NCBI GenBank assembly: GCA_004554585.1
Contig: SFLH01000001.1
Span: 62,001 to 126,000, forward strand
From: Clostridiales bacterium
GTDB lineage: Bacteria; Bacillota; Clostridia; Oscillospirales; Oscillospiraceae
Length of the DNA: 64,000 nt
Direction: 5' to 3'
The notes beneath the pieces are model-generated. The model worked only from the letters and a program-made list of their open reading frames with translations, did not search any database and was not told the origin of the DNA. The stretch's first letter is position 1; each line of letters starts with the position of its first letter. Shown piece by piece: positions 8,386 to 16,338 of the stretch. The position numbers and the translations under genes are program-made.

Positions 8386-8479
8386 CCCTTTTTTCCAGTC
8401 TCTCCACCCCGCCCAGGGATTCGCCGCGCTCGGGCAGGGAAAAAGGGGGGCCCGCTTGGCAGGGCCCTCTTTCTCCAAC

Positions 8480-8521
8480 GCAAAGCCCCCCAGATGCCAA
8501 AAGGCAACCGGGGGGCTTTGC
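8480..8521 (-). terminator. Probable terminator of the alaS-cupin-HIT transcript
   Basis: A long stem (GCAAAGCCCCCC pairing with GGGGGGCTTTGC) with an inner GCC/GGC extension lies 47 bases past the HIT gene stop. The T run is weak on the minus strand, so termination may be partial. Confidence 0.55.
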
Positions 8522-8567
8522 AAGTTTTCTCAGATACCGTTTTTTCCCGAAGGGGAACCGCCCTTCC

Positions 8568-8906
8568 TCAGCCGGGCGGCCAGGTCATATCACGGCCTGC
8601 CAGAACATGGAAGTGGAGGTGGAACACGCTCTGGCCGGCAGACGCGCCGCAGTTGGAAACCACCCGGAACTCCTCGATGCCCAGGTCCTTGGTCACCTTG
8701 GCGATGACCTCAAAGCAGTGGGCCACCACGGCGGAGTTCTCCGGCGTCACCGCCCCGCAGGAGGCGATGTGCTCCTTGGGGATCACCAGGAAGTGGGTGG
8801 GCGCCTGGGGATCGATGTCGTAAAAGGCGTAGACCAGCTCGTCCTCATAGACCTTCTTGGAGGGAATCTCGCCCCCCACGATCTTGCAGAATAAACAGTC
8901 GCTCAT
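8568..8906 (-). CDS. HIT family nucleotide hydrolase
   Basis: This 112-residue protein is a histidine-triad (HINT-type) nucleotide-binding hydrolase with the active-site triad HLHFH (H96, H98, H100). The N-terminal CLFCKI pair of cysteines is typical of zinc-binding bacterial HINT proteins. Such enzymes cleave AMP-linked amines, including aminoacyl-adenylates, which suits its position downstream of alaS. An AAAGGAG site precedes the ATG. It lies 27 bases after the cupin gene and is the last gene of the transcript. Confidence 0.9.
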   Translation of the reverse strand: MSDCLFCKIVGGEIPSKKVYEDELVYAFYDIDPQAPTHFLVIPKEHIASCGAVTPENSAVVAHCFEVIAKVTKDLGIEEFRVVSNCGASAGQSVFHLHFHVLAGRDMTWPPG

Positions 8907-8933
8907 GTGATTGCTCCTTTCCCGCCGCAGCGT

Positions 8934-9263
8934 TCATTGCTCGGGGACCACGGCAAAAAATGTCAGCGCCTCGCCGCTGTCGTTGACCAGGCTGTGGCTC
9001 TCCCCCTTGGGGCAGTAGTGGCAGGCCCCGGGGGCCAGGGGCTCCCAGGTGTCCCGAAAGAGGACCTTGCCCGTGCCCGAGAGGATGTAGATGACCTCGC
9101 TGTTGGTCTCATGGACGTGGGGGCCGATGGTGGCCCCGGGGGGCAGGACCCCCCGGAGGACCTTCATGGGCCCGTGGATAAACTTTTGCAGAAAAACCTC
9201 TTTCTCTCCCCCGCGCATGTGGGGGACGGTCTCCACAGGAATCTTGTCAAAAGAAATTTGCAT
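8934..9263 (-). CDS. Cupin domain protein
   Basis: The 109-residue protein is a single small cupin. Motif 1 appears as GPHVHETNSEVIYILSG (metal ligands H49, H51 and E56) and motif 2 around PKGESHSLVN (H90). It could be a metal-binding isomerase, dioxygenase or sugar-binding protein, and the sequence does not say which. An AAGGAGAG site precedes the ATG. It sits 19 bases after alaS and 27 before the HIT gene, so the three form one transcription unit. Confidence 0.85.
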   Translation of the reverse strand: MQISFDKIPVETVPHMRGGEKEVFLQKFIHGPMKVLRGVLPPGATIGPHVHETNSEVIYILSGTGKVLFRDTWEPLAPGACHYCPKGESHSLVNDSGEALTFFAVVPEQ

Positions 9264-9282
9264 GGTGTACTCTCCTTGCCGG

Positions 9283-11934
9283 TTACAGGCCCAGCTTCAC
9301 GGCCACAAAGTCGTCTACAGAAGCCAGGGCATCGTCCAGCTTCAGCATGTCCTTGCCGCCGCCCATGGCGCTGTCGGGCTTGCCGCCGCCCTTGCCGCCG
9401 CAGATGGCGCAGACGCTCTTGACCAGGTCGCCGGCCTTGATGCCCTGGGCAATGGCCTGCTTGCCGCAGACGGCCAGGAAGGAGATCTTGTCCTCGTTGG
9501 TGGAAGCCAGCACGGCCACCACGCTGGGCTCCTTGTCCCGCAGGAAGTCGCCCATCTGGCGCAGGGTAGCCGCATCCATGCCGGGGCGCTGGGCGGTGAG
9601 GACCTTCAGATCCCCCACGCTCTTGGCAGCGGTGAGGAACTGCTGTACCTGACCCAGAGAGGCCTGGGCCTCAAACTTCTCCACGGCCTGGTGGAGCTGC
9701 TTGATCTCGCTCATAACGGCTTTGGCCTTTTCCCGCAGCTCGCCGGGCTTGGCCTTCAGGGCGGCGGCGGCCTCGAAGAGCATGGCCTGGTTGCGGTTCA
9801 TCACCTCCAGAGAGAGCTTGCCGGTGGTGGCCTCAATGCGGCGCACGCCAGAGGCCACGGAGAACTCGCTGCTGATGTGGAACACCCCCACCATGGCAGT
9901 GTTGGGCAGGTGGGTGCCGCCGCAGAACTCCACGGAGTAGCCCTCGCCCATGTCCACCACCCGAACGATATCGCCGTACTTCTCGCCGAAGAGGGCAATG
10001 GCCCCCTTCTTCTTGGCCTCCTCGATGGGCAGCTCCTCGGTGTCCACCCCGTAACCGGACAGGACCGCCTCGTTGACCATGGCGCTGACCTGGGCCAGCT
10101 CCTCGGGGGTCATGGCGGAGAAGTGAGTAAAGTCGAAACGCAGCCGGTCGGGCTCCACCAGGGAGCCGGCCTGGTGGACGTGGTCGCCCAGGACGGTGCG
10201 CAGGGCCTTGTCCAGCAGGTGGGTGGCGGTGTGGGCCCGCATGATGGCATGGCGGCGGTCGGCATCGATGGTGGCGGTGACGGTGTCGCCCACCTTGAGG
10301 CTGCCCTGGGTGAGCTTGCCGTAGTGCATGTACTTGCCGCCCTTGTTCTTCTGCACATCGGTGACGGTGTAGGACATACCCTCAGCGGTGAGCACGCCGT
10401 GGTCGGCCACCTGGCCGCCCATCTCCGCGTAGAAGGGGGTGGTGTCCAGGACCACGATGGCCTCCACGCCGGGGATGATCTCGTCCACCAGCTGCTCCTC
10501 GGCCACGATGGCCACCACCTTGGCCCCGGAGAGCTCGGTCTTGTCGTAGCCGTCAAAGTGGGTGGCGGGGACCTCCTTGCCGAACTCCACACCGGACCAG
10601 CCCAGGTCGCCCAGGGCCTCCCGGGCCTTCCGGGCCCGGACCCGCTGCTCCTCCATCTCGGCATCGAAGCCCGCCCGGTCCAGGGTCATGCCCTCGTCCT
10701 GGACCATCTCTTCCGTCAGGTCCACAGGGAAGCCGTAGGTGTCGTAGAGCTTGAAGGCGTCCTTACCGGCAAAGACGGTCTCTCCCTTGGCCTTGTGCTC
10801 GGCCAGGAGCTCGGCGAAGATCTTCATGCCGCCGTCGATGGTCTTGGCAAAGTTCTCCTCCTCGGTGCGGATGACCTTGGTGATGTAGTCCTGCTTCTGG
10901 CGCAGGTCCTTGTACTCGCCCTCGTTCTCGTGGATGACGGTGTCGATGATCTGATACAGGAAGGGCTCGTTGACCCCCAGGAGCTTGCCGTGGCGGGCGG
11001 CCCGGCGCAGCAGGCGGCGCAGGACGTAGCCCCGGCCCTCGTTGGAGGGCAGCACGCCGTCGCAGATCATGAAGGTGGCCGAGCGGATGTGGTCGGTGAT
11101 GATGCGCAGGGAGACGTCGCTGGCCACGCTGTCCCCATAGTGGGCACCGGTGATCTCGGAGACCTTGTTGGTGATGTTCATGACGGTATCCACGTCAAAC
11201 AGGGAATTGACGTTCTGGCACACCACCGCCAGACGCTCCAGGCCCATGCCGGTGTCGATGTTCTTCTGGGCCAGCTCGGTGTAGTGGCCCTCGCCGTCGT
11301 TGTCAAACTGGGTGAAGACGTTGTTCCAGACCTCCATGTAGCGGTCACAGTCGCAGCCGGGCTTGCAGTCGGGGCTGCCGCAGCCGAACTCCTCGCCTCG
11401 GTCGTAATAGACCTCGGAGCAGGGGCCGCAGGGGCCGGAGCCGTGCTCCCAGAAGTTGTCCTCCTTGCCCATGCGGTAGATGCGGTCTTCGGGGATGCCC
11501 ACCACGTCTCGCCAGATGTTGAAGGCCTCGTCGTCCTCTAAGTAGACCGAGGGGTAGAGCCGGTCCTTCTCCAGGCCCACCCACTTGGGGTCGGTGAGGA
11601 ACTCCCAGGTCCACTGGATGGCATCGTGCTTGAAATAGTCGCCGAAGGAGAAGTTGCCCAGCATCTCAAAGTAGGTGCCGTGGCGGGCGGTGTGGCCGAT
11701 GTTCTCGATGTCGCCGGTGCGGATGCACTTCTGGCAGGTGCACACCCGCTTGCGGGGGGGCTCCTCCTCGCCCTTGAACCAGGGCTTCATGGGGGCCATG
11801 CCGGCGTTGATGAGCAGCAGGGAAGGGTCATTCTCCGGCACCAAGGGGAAGCTGGGCAGGCGGAGATGGCCCTTGGACTCGAAGAAGGTCAGGAACATCT
11901 CCCGCAGTTCATTCAGTCCGTAATACTTGTGCAT
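9283..11934 (-). CDS. alaS: Alanyl-tRNA synthetase
   Basis: The enzyme charges tRNA-Ala and edits mischarged Ser/Gly. The 883-residue product has the class II catalytic core at the N-terminus (MHKYYGLNELREMFLTFF; later TARHGTYFEMLGNFSFGDYF and GSGPCGPCSE). The editing domain carries the zinc-binding HTATHLL and CGGTHLPNT motifs, and a DHHA1/C-Ala tail ends the protein. A 17-residue insert with four Cys (between EEFG and MEVWNNVF) is typical of many Clostridia. The open frame extends upstream through the T-box leader, but the start at 11934 is fixed by GGAGG eight bases away and by homology. Expression should respond to uncharged tRNA-Ala. Confidence 0.96.
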   Translation of the reverse strand: MHKYYGLNELREMFLTFFESKGHLRLPSFPLVPENDPSLLLINAGMAPMKPWFKGEEEPPRKRVCTCQKCIRTGDIENIGHTARHGTYFEMLGNFSFGDYFKHDAIQWTWEFLTDPKWVGLEKDRLYPSVYLEDDEAFNIWRDVVGIPEDRIYRMGKEDNFWEHGSGPCGPCSEVYYDRGEEFGCGSPDCKPGCDCDRYMEVWNNVFTQFDNDGEGHYTELAQKNIDTGMGLERLAVVCQNVNSLFDVDTVMNITNKVSEITGAHYGDSVASDVSLRIITDHIRSATFMICDGVLPSNEGRGYVLRRLLRRAARHGKLLGVNEPFLYQIIDTVIHENEGEYKDLRQKQDYITKVIRTEEENFAKTIDGGMKIFAELLAEHKAKGETVFAGKDAFKLYDTYGFPVDLTEEMVQDEGMTLDRAGFDAEMEEQRVRARKAREALGDLGWSGVEFGKEVPATHFDGYDKTELSGAKVVAIVAEEQLVDEIIPGVEAIVVLDTTPFYAEMGGQVADHGVLTAEGMSYTVTDVQKNKGGKYMHYGKLTQGSLKVGDTVTATIDADRRHAIMRAHTATHLLDKALRTVLGDHVHQAGSLVEPDRLRFDFTHFSAMTPEELAQVSAMVNEAVLSGYGVDTEELPIEEAKKKGAIALFGEKYGDIVRVVDMGEGYSVEFCGGTHLPNTAMVGVFHISSEFSVASGVRRIEATTGKLSLEVMNRNQAMLFEAAAALKAKPGELREKAKAVMSEIKQLHQAVEKFEAQASLGQVQQFLTAAKSVGDLKVLTAQRPGMDAATLRQMGDFLRDKEPSVVAVLASTNEDKISFLAVCGKQAIAQGIKAGDLVKSVCAICGGKGGGKPDSAMGGGKDMLKLDDALASVDDFVAVKLGL

Positions 11935-11983
11935 AAAACATACCTCCGAAATTTCAATTTCTCTCTCTGGGATGTGGCGGGAC

Positions 11984-12238
11984 GAAAAAACAAAAGCCCG
12001 CCCCTGACCACAGGTCAGGGGCGGAGCAGAACACACTTCGCGGTACCACCCTGATTGACAAAGGGACCCATGCCCTTTGCATCTCAGTTCGTTCGGTAAC
12101 GGGAACGGCCCGGCCCGGTCCTCCCGGGCGGCTCTGGAAGTGGCTTTGCGTCCGGCTGAGGCCAAGGGGCTTGCACCGTCTCCCCTCTCGCTTGGGCGGC
12201 CTGGACGCATGGGCTTCCTCATCGCCATAATTACTAAC
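11984..12238 (-). promoter_or_regulatory. T-box riboswitch (Ala) of alaS
   Basis: The minus strand carries the T-box core AATCAGGGTGGTACCGCG (12039-12056), followed by a terminator stem (GCCCCTGACC / GGTCAGGGGC, 12000-12023) and a TTTTGTTTTTT tail. Upstream, GCGTCC (12203-12208) pairs with GGACGC (12148-12153) as the base of Stem I. The 3' internal loop contains GCC (12154-12156), which would be an Ala specifier. Uncharged tRNA-Ala is expected to stabilise the antiterminator and permit alaS transcription. The T-box class is certain. The exact specifier is inferred. Confidence 0.93.
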
Positions 12239-12244
12239 GGTACC

Positions 12245-12272
12245 ATTTTATCACGGATTTTGTCCCTGTCAA
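12245..12272 (-). promoter_or_regulatory. Promoter of the alaS T-box transcript
   Basis: TTGACA (12267-12272) and TAAAAT (12245-12250) are separated by 16 bases, giving a start near 12238. The -35 begins only 13 bases after the stop codon of the upstream aminotransferase gene. Confidence 0.75.
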
Positions 12273-12284
12273 GGGGGAACCGCC

Positions 12285-13655
12285 TCACAGGCCAAAGACT
12301 TCCTGGGTTTCGGCCAGGGCCTCATCCATGCGCTGGAGGACATCCTGGATGTCCTGGTGAGAGATCACTGCCGCGGGCTCAAAGCGGATGGTCTTGGCAT
12401 TGACCAGGGTGCCGGCGGTAAGCACACGCCGGGCAAACATCCCCTTGGCACACTGGTAGCCCAGCTCGCTGGTGTGGAACTCCACTGCCAGCATCAGGCC
12501 GATGCCCCGCACGTCTTGGATGACCTTGGGATACTTTTTCGCCAGTTCCTCCAGGCCAGCCTTGAGGAGGATTCCCTTGTCCCGGCACTGGCCGGGCACG
12601 TCGTGCTCCAGCATATACTGGATGGTGGCGATGGCCGCCGCGCAGCACACCGGGTTGCCGCCGAAGGTGGGCGAGCCCAGCAGCCAGGGGTTGTCGATGA
12701 GCTCCTGGACCCACATCTTGGGCTTGCAGATGATGCCGGTGATGGGCAGGATACCGCCGCCGAAGGCCTTGCCGTAGGTCATGATGTCGGGGGTGACCCC
12801 CTCGGCCTGGCAGCGCCACATGGTGCCCGTGCGGCCCATGCCCGTCTGAATCTCGTCAAAAATCAAGGCCACGCCGGTCTCATCGCAGATCTCCCGCACC
12901 CGCTGCAGGTAGCCGGCCGGGGGCACGATGATGCCCGCCTCCCCCTGGATGGGCTCCAGAATGACGGCGGCCACGCTCTCCCCCACCGCCTGGAGGTTGC
13001 GGATGGCCTTCTCCACGTCCTCGGCCACCCCATACTGCACGTGCTGCACCTGCTGGATCATGGGCAGGTAGGGGGTGCGGTAGGTCCCTTTGCCTCCCAT
13101 GGACACGGCGCCCATGGTCTTGCCGTGGAAGGCCCCCACCGTGGAGATCACCCACCGGCCGCCAGTGGCAATCCGGGCCAGCTTCAGGGCCATCTCCACC
13201 GCCTCGGCGCCACCGTTGGTGAAGAAGCAGTATTGCAGGTCCCCGGGCGTAATGTCCGCCATGGCCTTGGCCAGGTAGCCCCGCAGGGGGTCCAGCAGCT
13301 CCTGGGAGTGGAGGGCCTGGTGGTCCAGCTGGGCCTTGACCACAGAGAGGATCTCCGGGTTGCGGTGGCCGCAGGTGTAGATGCCGAACCCGCCCAGACA
13401 GTCGATAAACTTCTCGCCGTTCAGGCCATAGCAGTAGGGCCCCTCGTCCTGCCACTCCAGCACTGCGCCGCTGTCGGTGTCGGAGGAGACGGATTTGCGG
13501 TATTGCAGCCAGCCGGGGCTGACGTAGTGGTTGAAATGCTCGATGGTCTCCTGGGCCATCTTCTCCTTCTCCTGGGCGGACAGGTCAGCCGCGTCGGTGC
13601 GGATGAGGGAGACGACACGCTTGAGATCCTGAATCACTTGGTTTGGATTGGTCAT
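12285..13655 (-). CDS. patA: Putrescine aminotransferase (PatA/YgjG type)
   Basis: This class III PLP aminotransferase (456 residues, very close to the 459 of E. coli YgjG) transfers an amino group from putrescine to 2-oxoglutarate. Family motifs include FIDCLGGFGIYTCGHRNPEI, LHSQELLDPLRGYLAK, ILEPIQGEAG, the PLP Asp in IFDEIQTGMGRTG and the Schiff-base Lys in MTYGKAFGGG. The start at 13655 has a GTGAGGA site. It is divergent from a MerR-type regulator, with a shared palindrome between them, so control by that regulator is likely. Related diamines such as cadaverine are possible substrates. Confidence 0.88.
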   Translation of the reverse strand: MTNPNQVIQDLKRVVSLIRTDAADLSAQEKEKMAQETIEHFNHYVSPGWLQYRKSVSSDTDSGAVLEWQDEGPYCYGLNGEKFIDCLGGFGIYTCGHRNPEILSVVKAQLDHQALHSQELLDPLRGYLAKAMADITPGDLQYCFFTNGGAEAVEMALKLARIATGGRWVISTVGAFHGKTMGAVSMGGKGTYRTPYLPMIQQVQHVQYGVAEDVEKAIRNLQAVGESVAAVILEPIQGEAGIIVPPAGYLQRVREICDETGVALIFDEIQTGMGRTGTMWRCQAEGVTPDIMTYGKAFGGGILPITGIICKPKMWVQELIDNPWLLGSPTFGGNPVCCAAAIATIQYMLEHDVPGQCRDKGILLKAGLEELAKKYPKVIQDVRGIGLMLAVEFHTSELGYQCAKGMFARRVLTAGTLVNAKTIRFEPAAVISHQDIQDVLQRMDEALAETQEVFGL

Positions 13656-13701
13656 GGTATGGTTCCTCACTTTCTGCTTTGCAGCAATCAAAATTCCTTC
13701 C

Positions 13702-13741
13702 TTGGCCTCCATCTTAAACTCTGGTATAATACCAGGGTCAA
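13702..13741. promoter_or_regulatory. Shared MerR operator with two divergent promoters
   Basis: The palindrome CTGGTATAATACCAG (13721-13735) is perfect apart from its central base. On the minus strand it fills the spacer between TTGACC (13736-13741) and TAAGAT (13711-13716), a 19-base spacer characteristic of MerR-activated promoters, pointing at patA. On the plus strand the same bases contain TATAAT (13725-13730), 17 bases after TTGGCC (13702-13707), pointing at merR. Binding should therefore activate patA and repress the regulator's own gene. Confidence 0.75.
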
Positions 13742-13783
13742 GGGGTTTTATCCCAACAAAATAACCAAATATGATCCGGTGAA

Positions 13784-14629
13784 ATGATGAAAGATTACTA
13801 CAAAATCAGTGAGATTGCCCGCCTCTATGGCATCGGGGTGGACTCTCTGCGCTATTACGAGCGCCTGGGCATCCTCCAGCCCCGGCGGGAGAGCAACGGC
13901 TACCGCCTATACAGCTTAAAGGACATGTACAAGCTCAACCTCATCCGGGACCTGCGCCGGCTGGACTTTTCCATGGAGCAGATCCGGGCCTATCTGGACG
14001 AACAGACGGTGGACAACACCATTCGCCTGCTGGACCAGGAGGCAGACCTGGTGGCCCGGCAGCTCCAGGAGCTTCAGGCAAAGGCCGTTCAGCTGGCCCA
14101 GCGCCTGGCCGATCTGAAGGCCGCCCAGGCCACCGTCCCCGGGATAATCCAGCGCAAGGTCCTGCCTCCCCGACCCTGCGTGCTTTTCACCCAGCACATC
14201 ACCCGAGATGAGGAGATGGACTTCGTCATGAAAAAGCTCCACCGCCAGCACGAGGATAAGATTCGGGACTTTGGCAACCAGGTCTTTGGGGCCTTTCTGG
14301 CCATGGATGAGCTGCTGGCGGGCACCCCCAACGTCTACGACGGCGTGTTTTCCGTGCTGGAAGAGGGGGCGGCCTGCGACTTCACCCTGCCCGGCGGAAC
14401 CTACCTCTCCTATTTTTACCAGGGACCTTATGAGCAAAATCGGGCCAAGGTCCAGCAGCTGCTGGACTGGGCGGCCCAGCGGGGGCTGGTCCTGGCGGGC
14501 ACCCCCTTTGAACTCTATGCCATCGACAACCGGGACACCATCCGGCCAGAGGAGTTCCTTACAGAAATCCAGGTCCTCCTGGCCTCGGAAAAAGGCCAGG
14601 AGGACCTGGTGGGATCCTCTGAAAAATAG
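13784..14629 (+). CDS. MerR family regulator with effector domain (BmrR/BltR-like)
   Basis: The 281-residue protein begins with a MerR winged-helix domain (YYKISEIARLYGIGVDSLRYYERLGIL, residues 5-31), a dimerisation coiled coil (about 80-115) and a C-terminal GyrI-like ligand domain (about 125-270). The layout is that of BmrR/BltR proteins that sense cationic drugs or polyamines. It is divergent from putrescine aminotransferase, so a polyamine ligand is a reasonable inference. The ribosome binding site is weak (GGTGAA). Its last 115 bases overlap, antisense, the 3' end of the M23 peptidase gene. Confidence 0.88.
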   Translation: MMKDYYKISEIARLYGIGVDSLRYYERLGILQPRRESNGYRLYSLKDMYKLNLIRDLRRLDFSMEQIRAYLDEQTVDNTIRLLDQEADLVARQLQELQAKAVQLAQRLADLKAAQATVPGIIQRKVLPPRPCVLFTQHITRDEEMDFVMKKLHRQHEDKIRDFGNQVFGAFLAMDELLAGTPNVYDGVFSVLEEGAACDFTLPGGTYLSYFYQGPYEQNRAKVQQLLDWAAQRGLVLAGTPFELYAIDNRDTIRPEEFLTEIQVLLASEKGQEDLVGSSEK

Positions 14630-15879
14630 TTCATAGGATTGGTCCGGCTGGCAGAACTGCTGCCGGTCCAGGTCTCATAGTGCAGGTGGTTGCCTGTGGA
14701 GCTACCTGTGGAGCCGATGCTGCCGATGGTCTGACCTCGGCTCACTGTCTGGCCGGGGGAGACCAGCCGGGCGGACAGGTGGGCATAGAGGGTGCGCATG
14801 CCGTTGCCGTGGGCAACGACCACATAGTTGCCATAGGACGAGTGGTACTGGGAGAGGACCACCACACCGCTCAGGCTGGCCTGCACCGCCGCTCCATAGG
14901 CAGCGGGGATGTCGATGCCCGTGTGGAAATTGGGCCGGTGGGTGATAGGATGGGTCCGGGGTCCATAGTAGGAGCTCACCCGGTGGGAGCTGGGTACCGG
15001 CCAGAGCAGGCCGCTGCCCTGCTGGACATCGCCGGTCTCCTCCCCGCCCTGACCCTGCTGCTGGGCGGCCTGCTGGCGGGCGGCTTCCGCCTGCCGCGCC
15101 AGTTCCGCCTGGCGCTGGGCCTCCAACTGGCGGGCATAGGCGGCCTCGGCCTGGGCCAGCTCCTGGGCCACCTGGTCCTCGGTGGCCTCCAGGGCCGCCA
15201 GGTCCTGGCCGTAGCGGTTGGTTTGGCTCTGGATTTGGGCCAGCACGGTCTCGGCCTGGGCCAGTTCCGCCTGGCGCTGGGCCTGCTGGTCCCGCTGCTG
15301 ATCCAAGACCTCCCGCTGCTGGCTCTGGCTCTCCTCCAGGGCGGCCTTGGCCTGGGCCACCGCGCGGCAGGCCTCGGCCATCTCCTCCAGTACCTGGTTG
15401 TCGTAGGCCATGATCTCCCCGATCATGCTCACCCGGTCCAGCAGGTCGGAGAAGCTGGAGGCCCGGAAGAGCACGCTGAGATAGGACACTTTGCCCCGCT
15501 CCTCCATGGCCCGGACCCGCTCCTCGTATCGCTCCCGCTGGGCAGCTTCGGCCTCTTGGGCCCGAGTCAGCTCGGTCTGTTTCTCGCCGATCTGCTCATC
15601 TAGGGCCTGGATGGTCTGCTGCGAGAGCTGAATCTGCTGGTCCAGCACATCAATCTTCTGCTCCAGCAGGACCTTTTGGTCCACGGCCTTGGCCTCATCC
15701 TGGGCCAGCCCGGACAACTGGTCCTCCAGGCCGGCCCGCTGCTGCCGCAGGCTTTCCTGCCGGGCTGCAAGCGCGTCGATCTCCTGCTGGCTGATCCCCA
15801 GGGCGGAGAGGGGGGAAATGAGCAAACACAGGATCACCAAGCTTAGACAAAGGGCCGTTTTCTGTTGTAGGGTCTTCAT
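14515..15879 (-). CDS. Secreted M23 peptidase with coiled coil (EnvC/CwlO-like)
   Basis: A signal peptide (residues 1-28) is followed by a long coiled-coil region rich in Gln/Glu/Ala (about 30-285) and a C-terminal M23 (LytM) zinc endopeptidase domain. Zinc-ligand motifs are visible as NFHTGIDIPA and NHLHYE. The architecture is that of cell-wall hydrolases or their activators working on peptidoglycan outside the membrane. The ATG has a TTAGGAGGAAC site. The domain should finish near NPMNYF, but the frame runs on for about 35 further residues antisense to the merR 3' end. That tail looks like non-native sequence. Confidence 0.87.
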   Translation of the reverse strand: MKTLQQKTALCLSLVILCLLISPLSALGISQQEIDALAARQESLRQQRAGLEDQLSGLAQDEAKAVDQKVLLEQKIDVLDQQIQLSQQTIQALDEQIGEKQTELTRAQEAEAAQRERYEERVRAMEERGKVSYLSVLFRASSFSDLLDRVSMIGEIMAYDNQVLEEMAEACRAVAQAKAALEESQSQQREVLDQQRDQQAQRQAELAQAETVLAQIQSQTNRYGQDLAALEATEDQVAQELAQAEAAYARQLEAQRQAELARQAEAARQQAAQQQGQGGEETGDVQQGSGLLWPVPSSHRVSSYYGPRTHPITHRPNFHTGIDIPAAYGAAVQASLSGVVVLSQYHSSYGNYVVVAHGNGMRTLYAHLSARLVSPGQTVSRGQTIGSIGSTGSSTGNHLHYETWTGSSSASRTNPMNYFSEDPTRSSWPFSEARRTWISVRNSSGRMVSRLSMA

Positions 15880-15956
15880 ACGTTCCTCCTAAGTGTGACG
15901 TGGATGGCGGGATGAAATGGAGCCGGTGCACGTCCCGTCTCCATTTCTCTGCCCGC

Positions 15957-16262
15957 TCAATCCGTCAGTTTCACCTTCAGAGTCACCAGGGTAGACCCCC
16001 TTGCCCGGCGGCACACCGACAGGACCTCTTCCCTCGCCGCACGCGCCAGGCAGACAGCAGCGGCGGCGGACGCAGCCACTGCCGCCGTGCCCTCCAGTGC
16101 CTGCCGGGCCCAGTGGAGCATCCGGCAAACAGTACAGTGCTGGGGGTCGTCACAGGCATGGTCAGCATAGGCCTCCACCAGGGCGGAGGCGCCCAGATAG
16201 GCCAGGGTGAGGGCCAGCAGCAGCGCCAGAGCAGCCCCTCTGGTCTTCCACGGTCTGGTCAT
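15957..16262 (-). CDS. Small membrane protein with Cys/His cluster
   Basis: The 101-residue protein has an N-terminal hydrophobic helix (about 8-30), then the motif HACDDPQHCTVC and a second hydrophobic Ala-rich stretch (about 53-75). It probably spans the membrane with the His/Cys cluster outside. The cluster resembles metal-binding small proteins encoded near metal transporters in Firmicutes, but no transporter is present here. A GGAAGGAGGGG site precedes the ATG. Its promoter contains an inverted repeat (16291-16304). The M23 peptidase gene follows 77 bases on. Function unknown. Confidence 0.6.
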   Translation of the reverse strand: MTRPWKTRGAALALLLALTLAYLGASALVEAYADHACDDPQHCTVCRMLHWARQALEGTAAVAASAAAAVCLARAAREEVLSVCRRARGSTLVTLKVKLTD

Positions 16263-16290
16263 AAATGGGTCCCCTCCTTCCCCCTGGAAC

Positions 16291-16309
16291 TTAGCTTTTG
16301 CTAATTATA
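16291..16309 (-). promoter_or_regulatory. Promoter -10 with adjacent inverted repeat
   Basis: The minus strand has a perfect -10 TATAAT (16304-16309) directly followed by the inverted repeat TTAGCAAAAGCTAA (16291-16304). The -35 is not convincing, which suggests an activated or repressed promoter. TTAG/CTAA half sites recall DtxR-family operators, but this is a guess. Confidence 0.45.
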
Positions 16310-16338
16310 TCATACCTGTCAAGTTGCCTTTTCCCTCC

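Noticed and set aside
9091..11541. An 816-codon plus-strand frame opposite alaS
   Set aside because: Shadow of alaS. Composition and lack of motifs argue against coding.
11935..12288. N-terminal extension of alaS through the leader
   Set aside because: The frame is open by chance across the T-box. The GGAGG site and the family N-terminus fix the start at 11934.
15915..15946. 8-bp hairpin between the Cys/His protein and the M23 peptidase genes as a terminator
   Set aside because: There is no T run on either strand and a 16-base loop, so termination is not supported.
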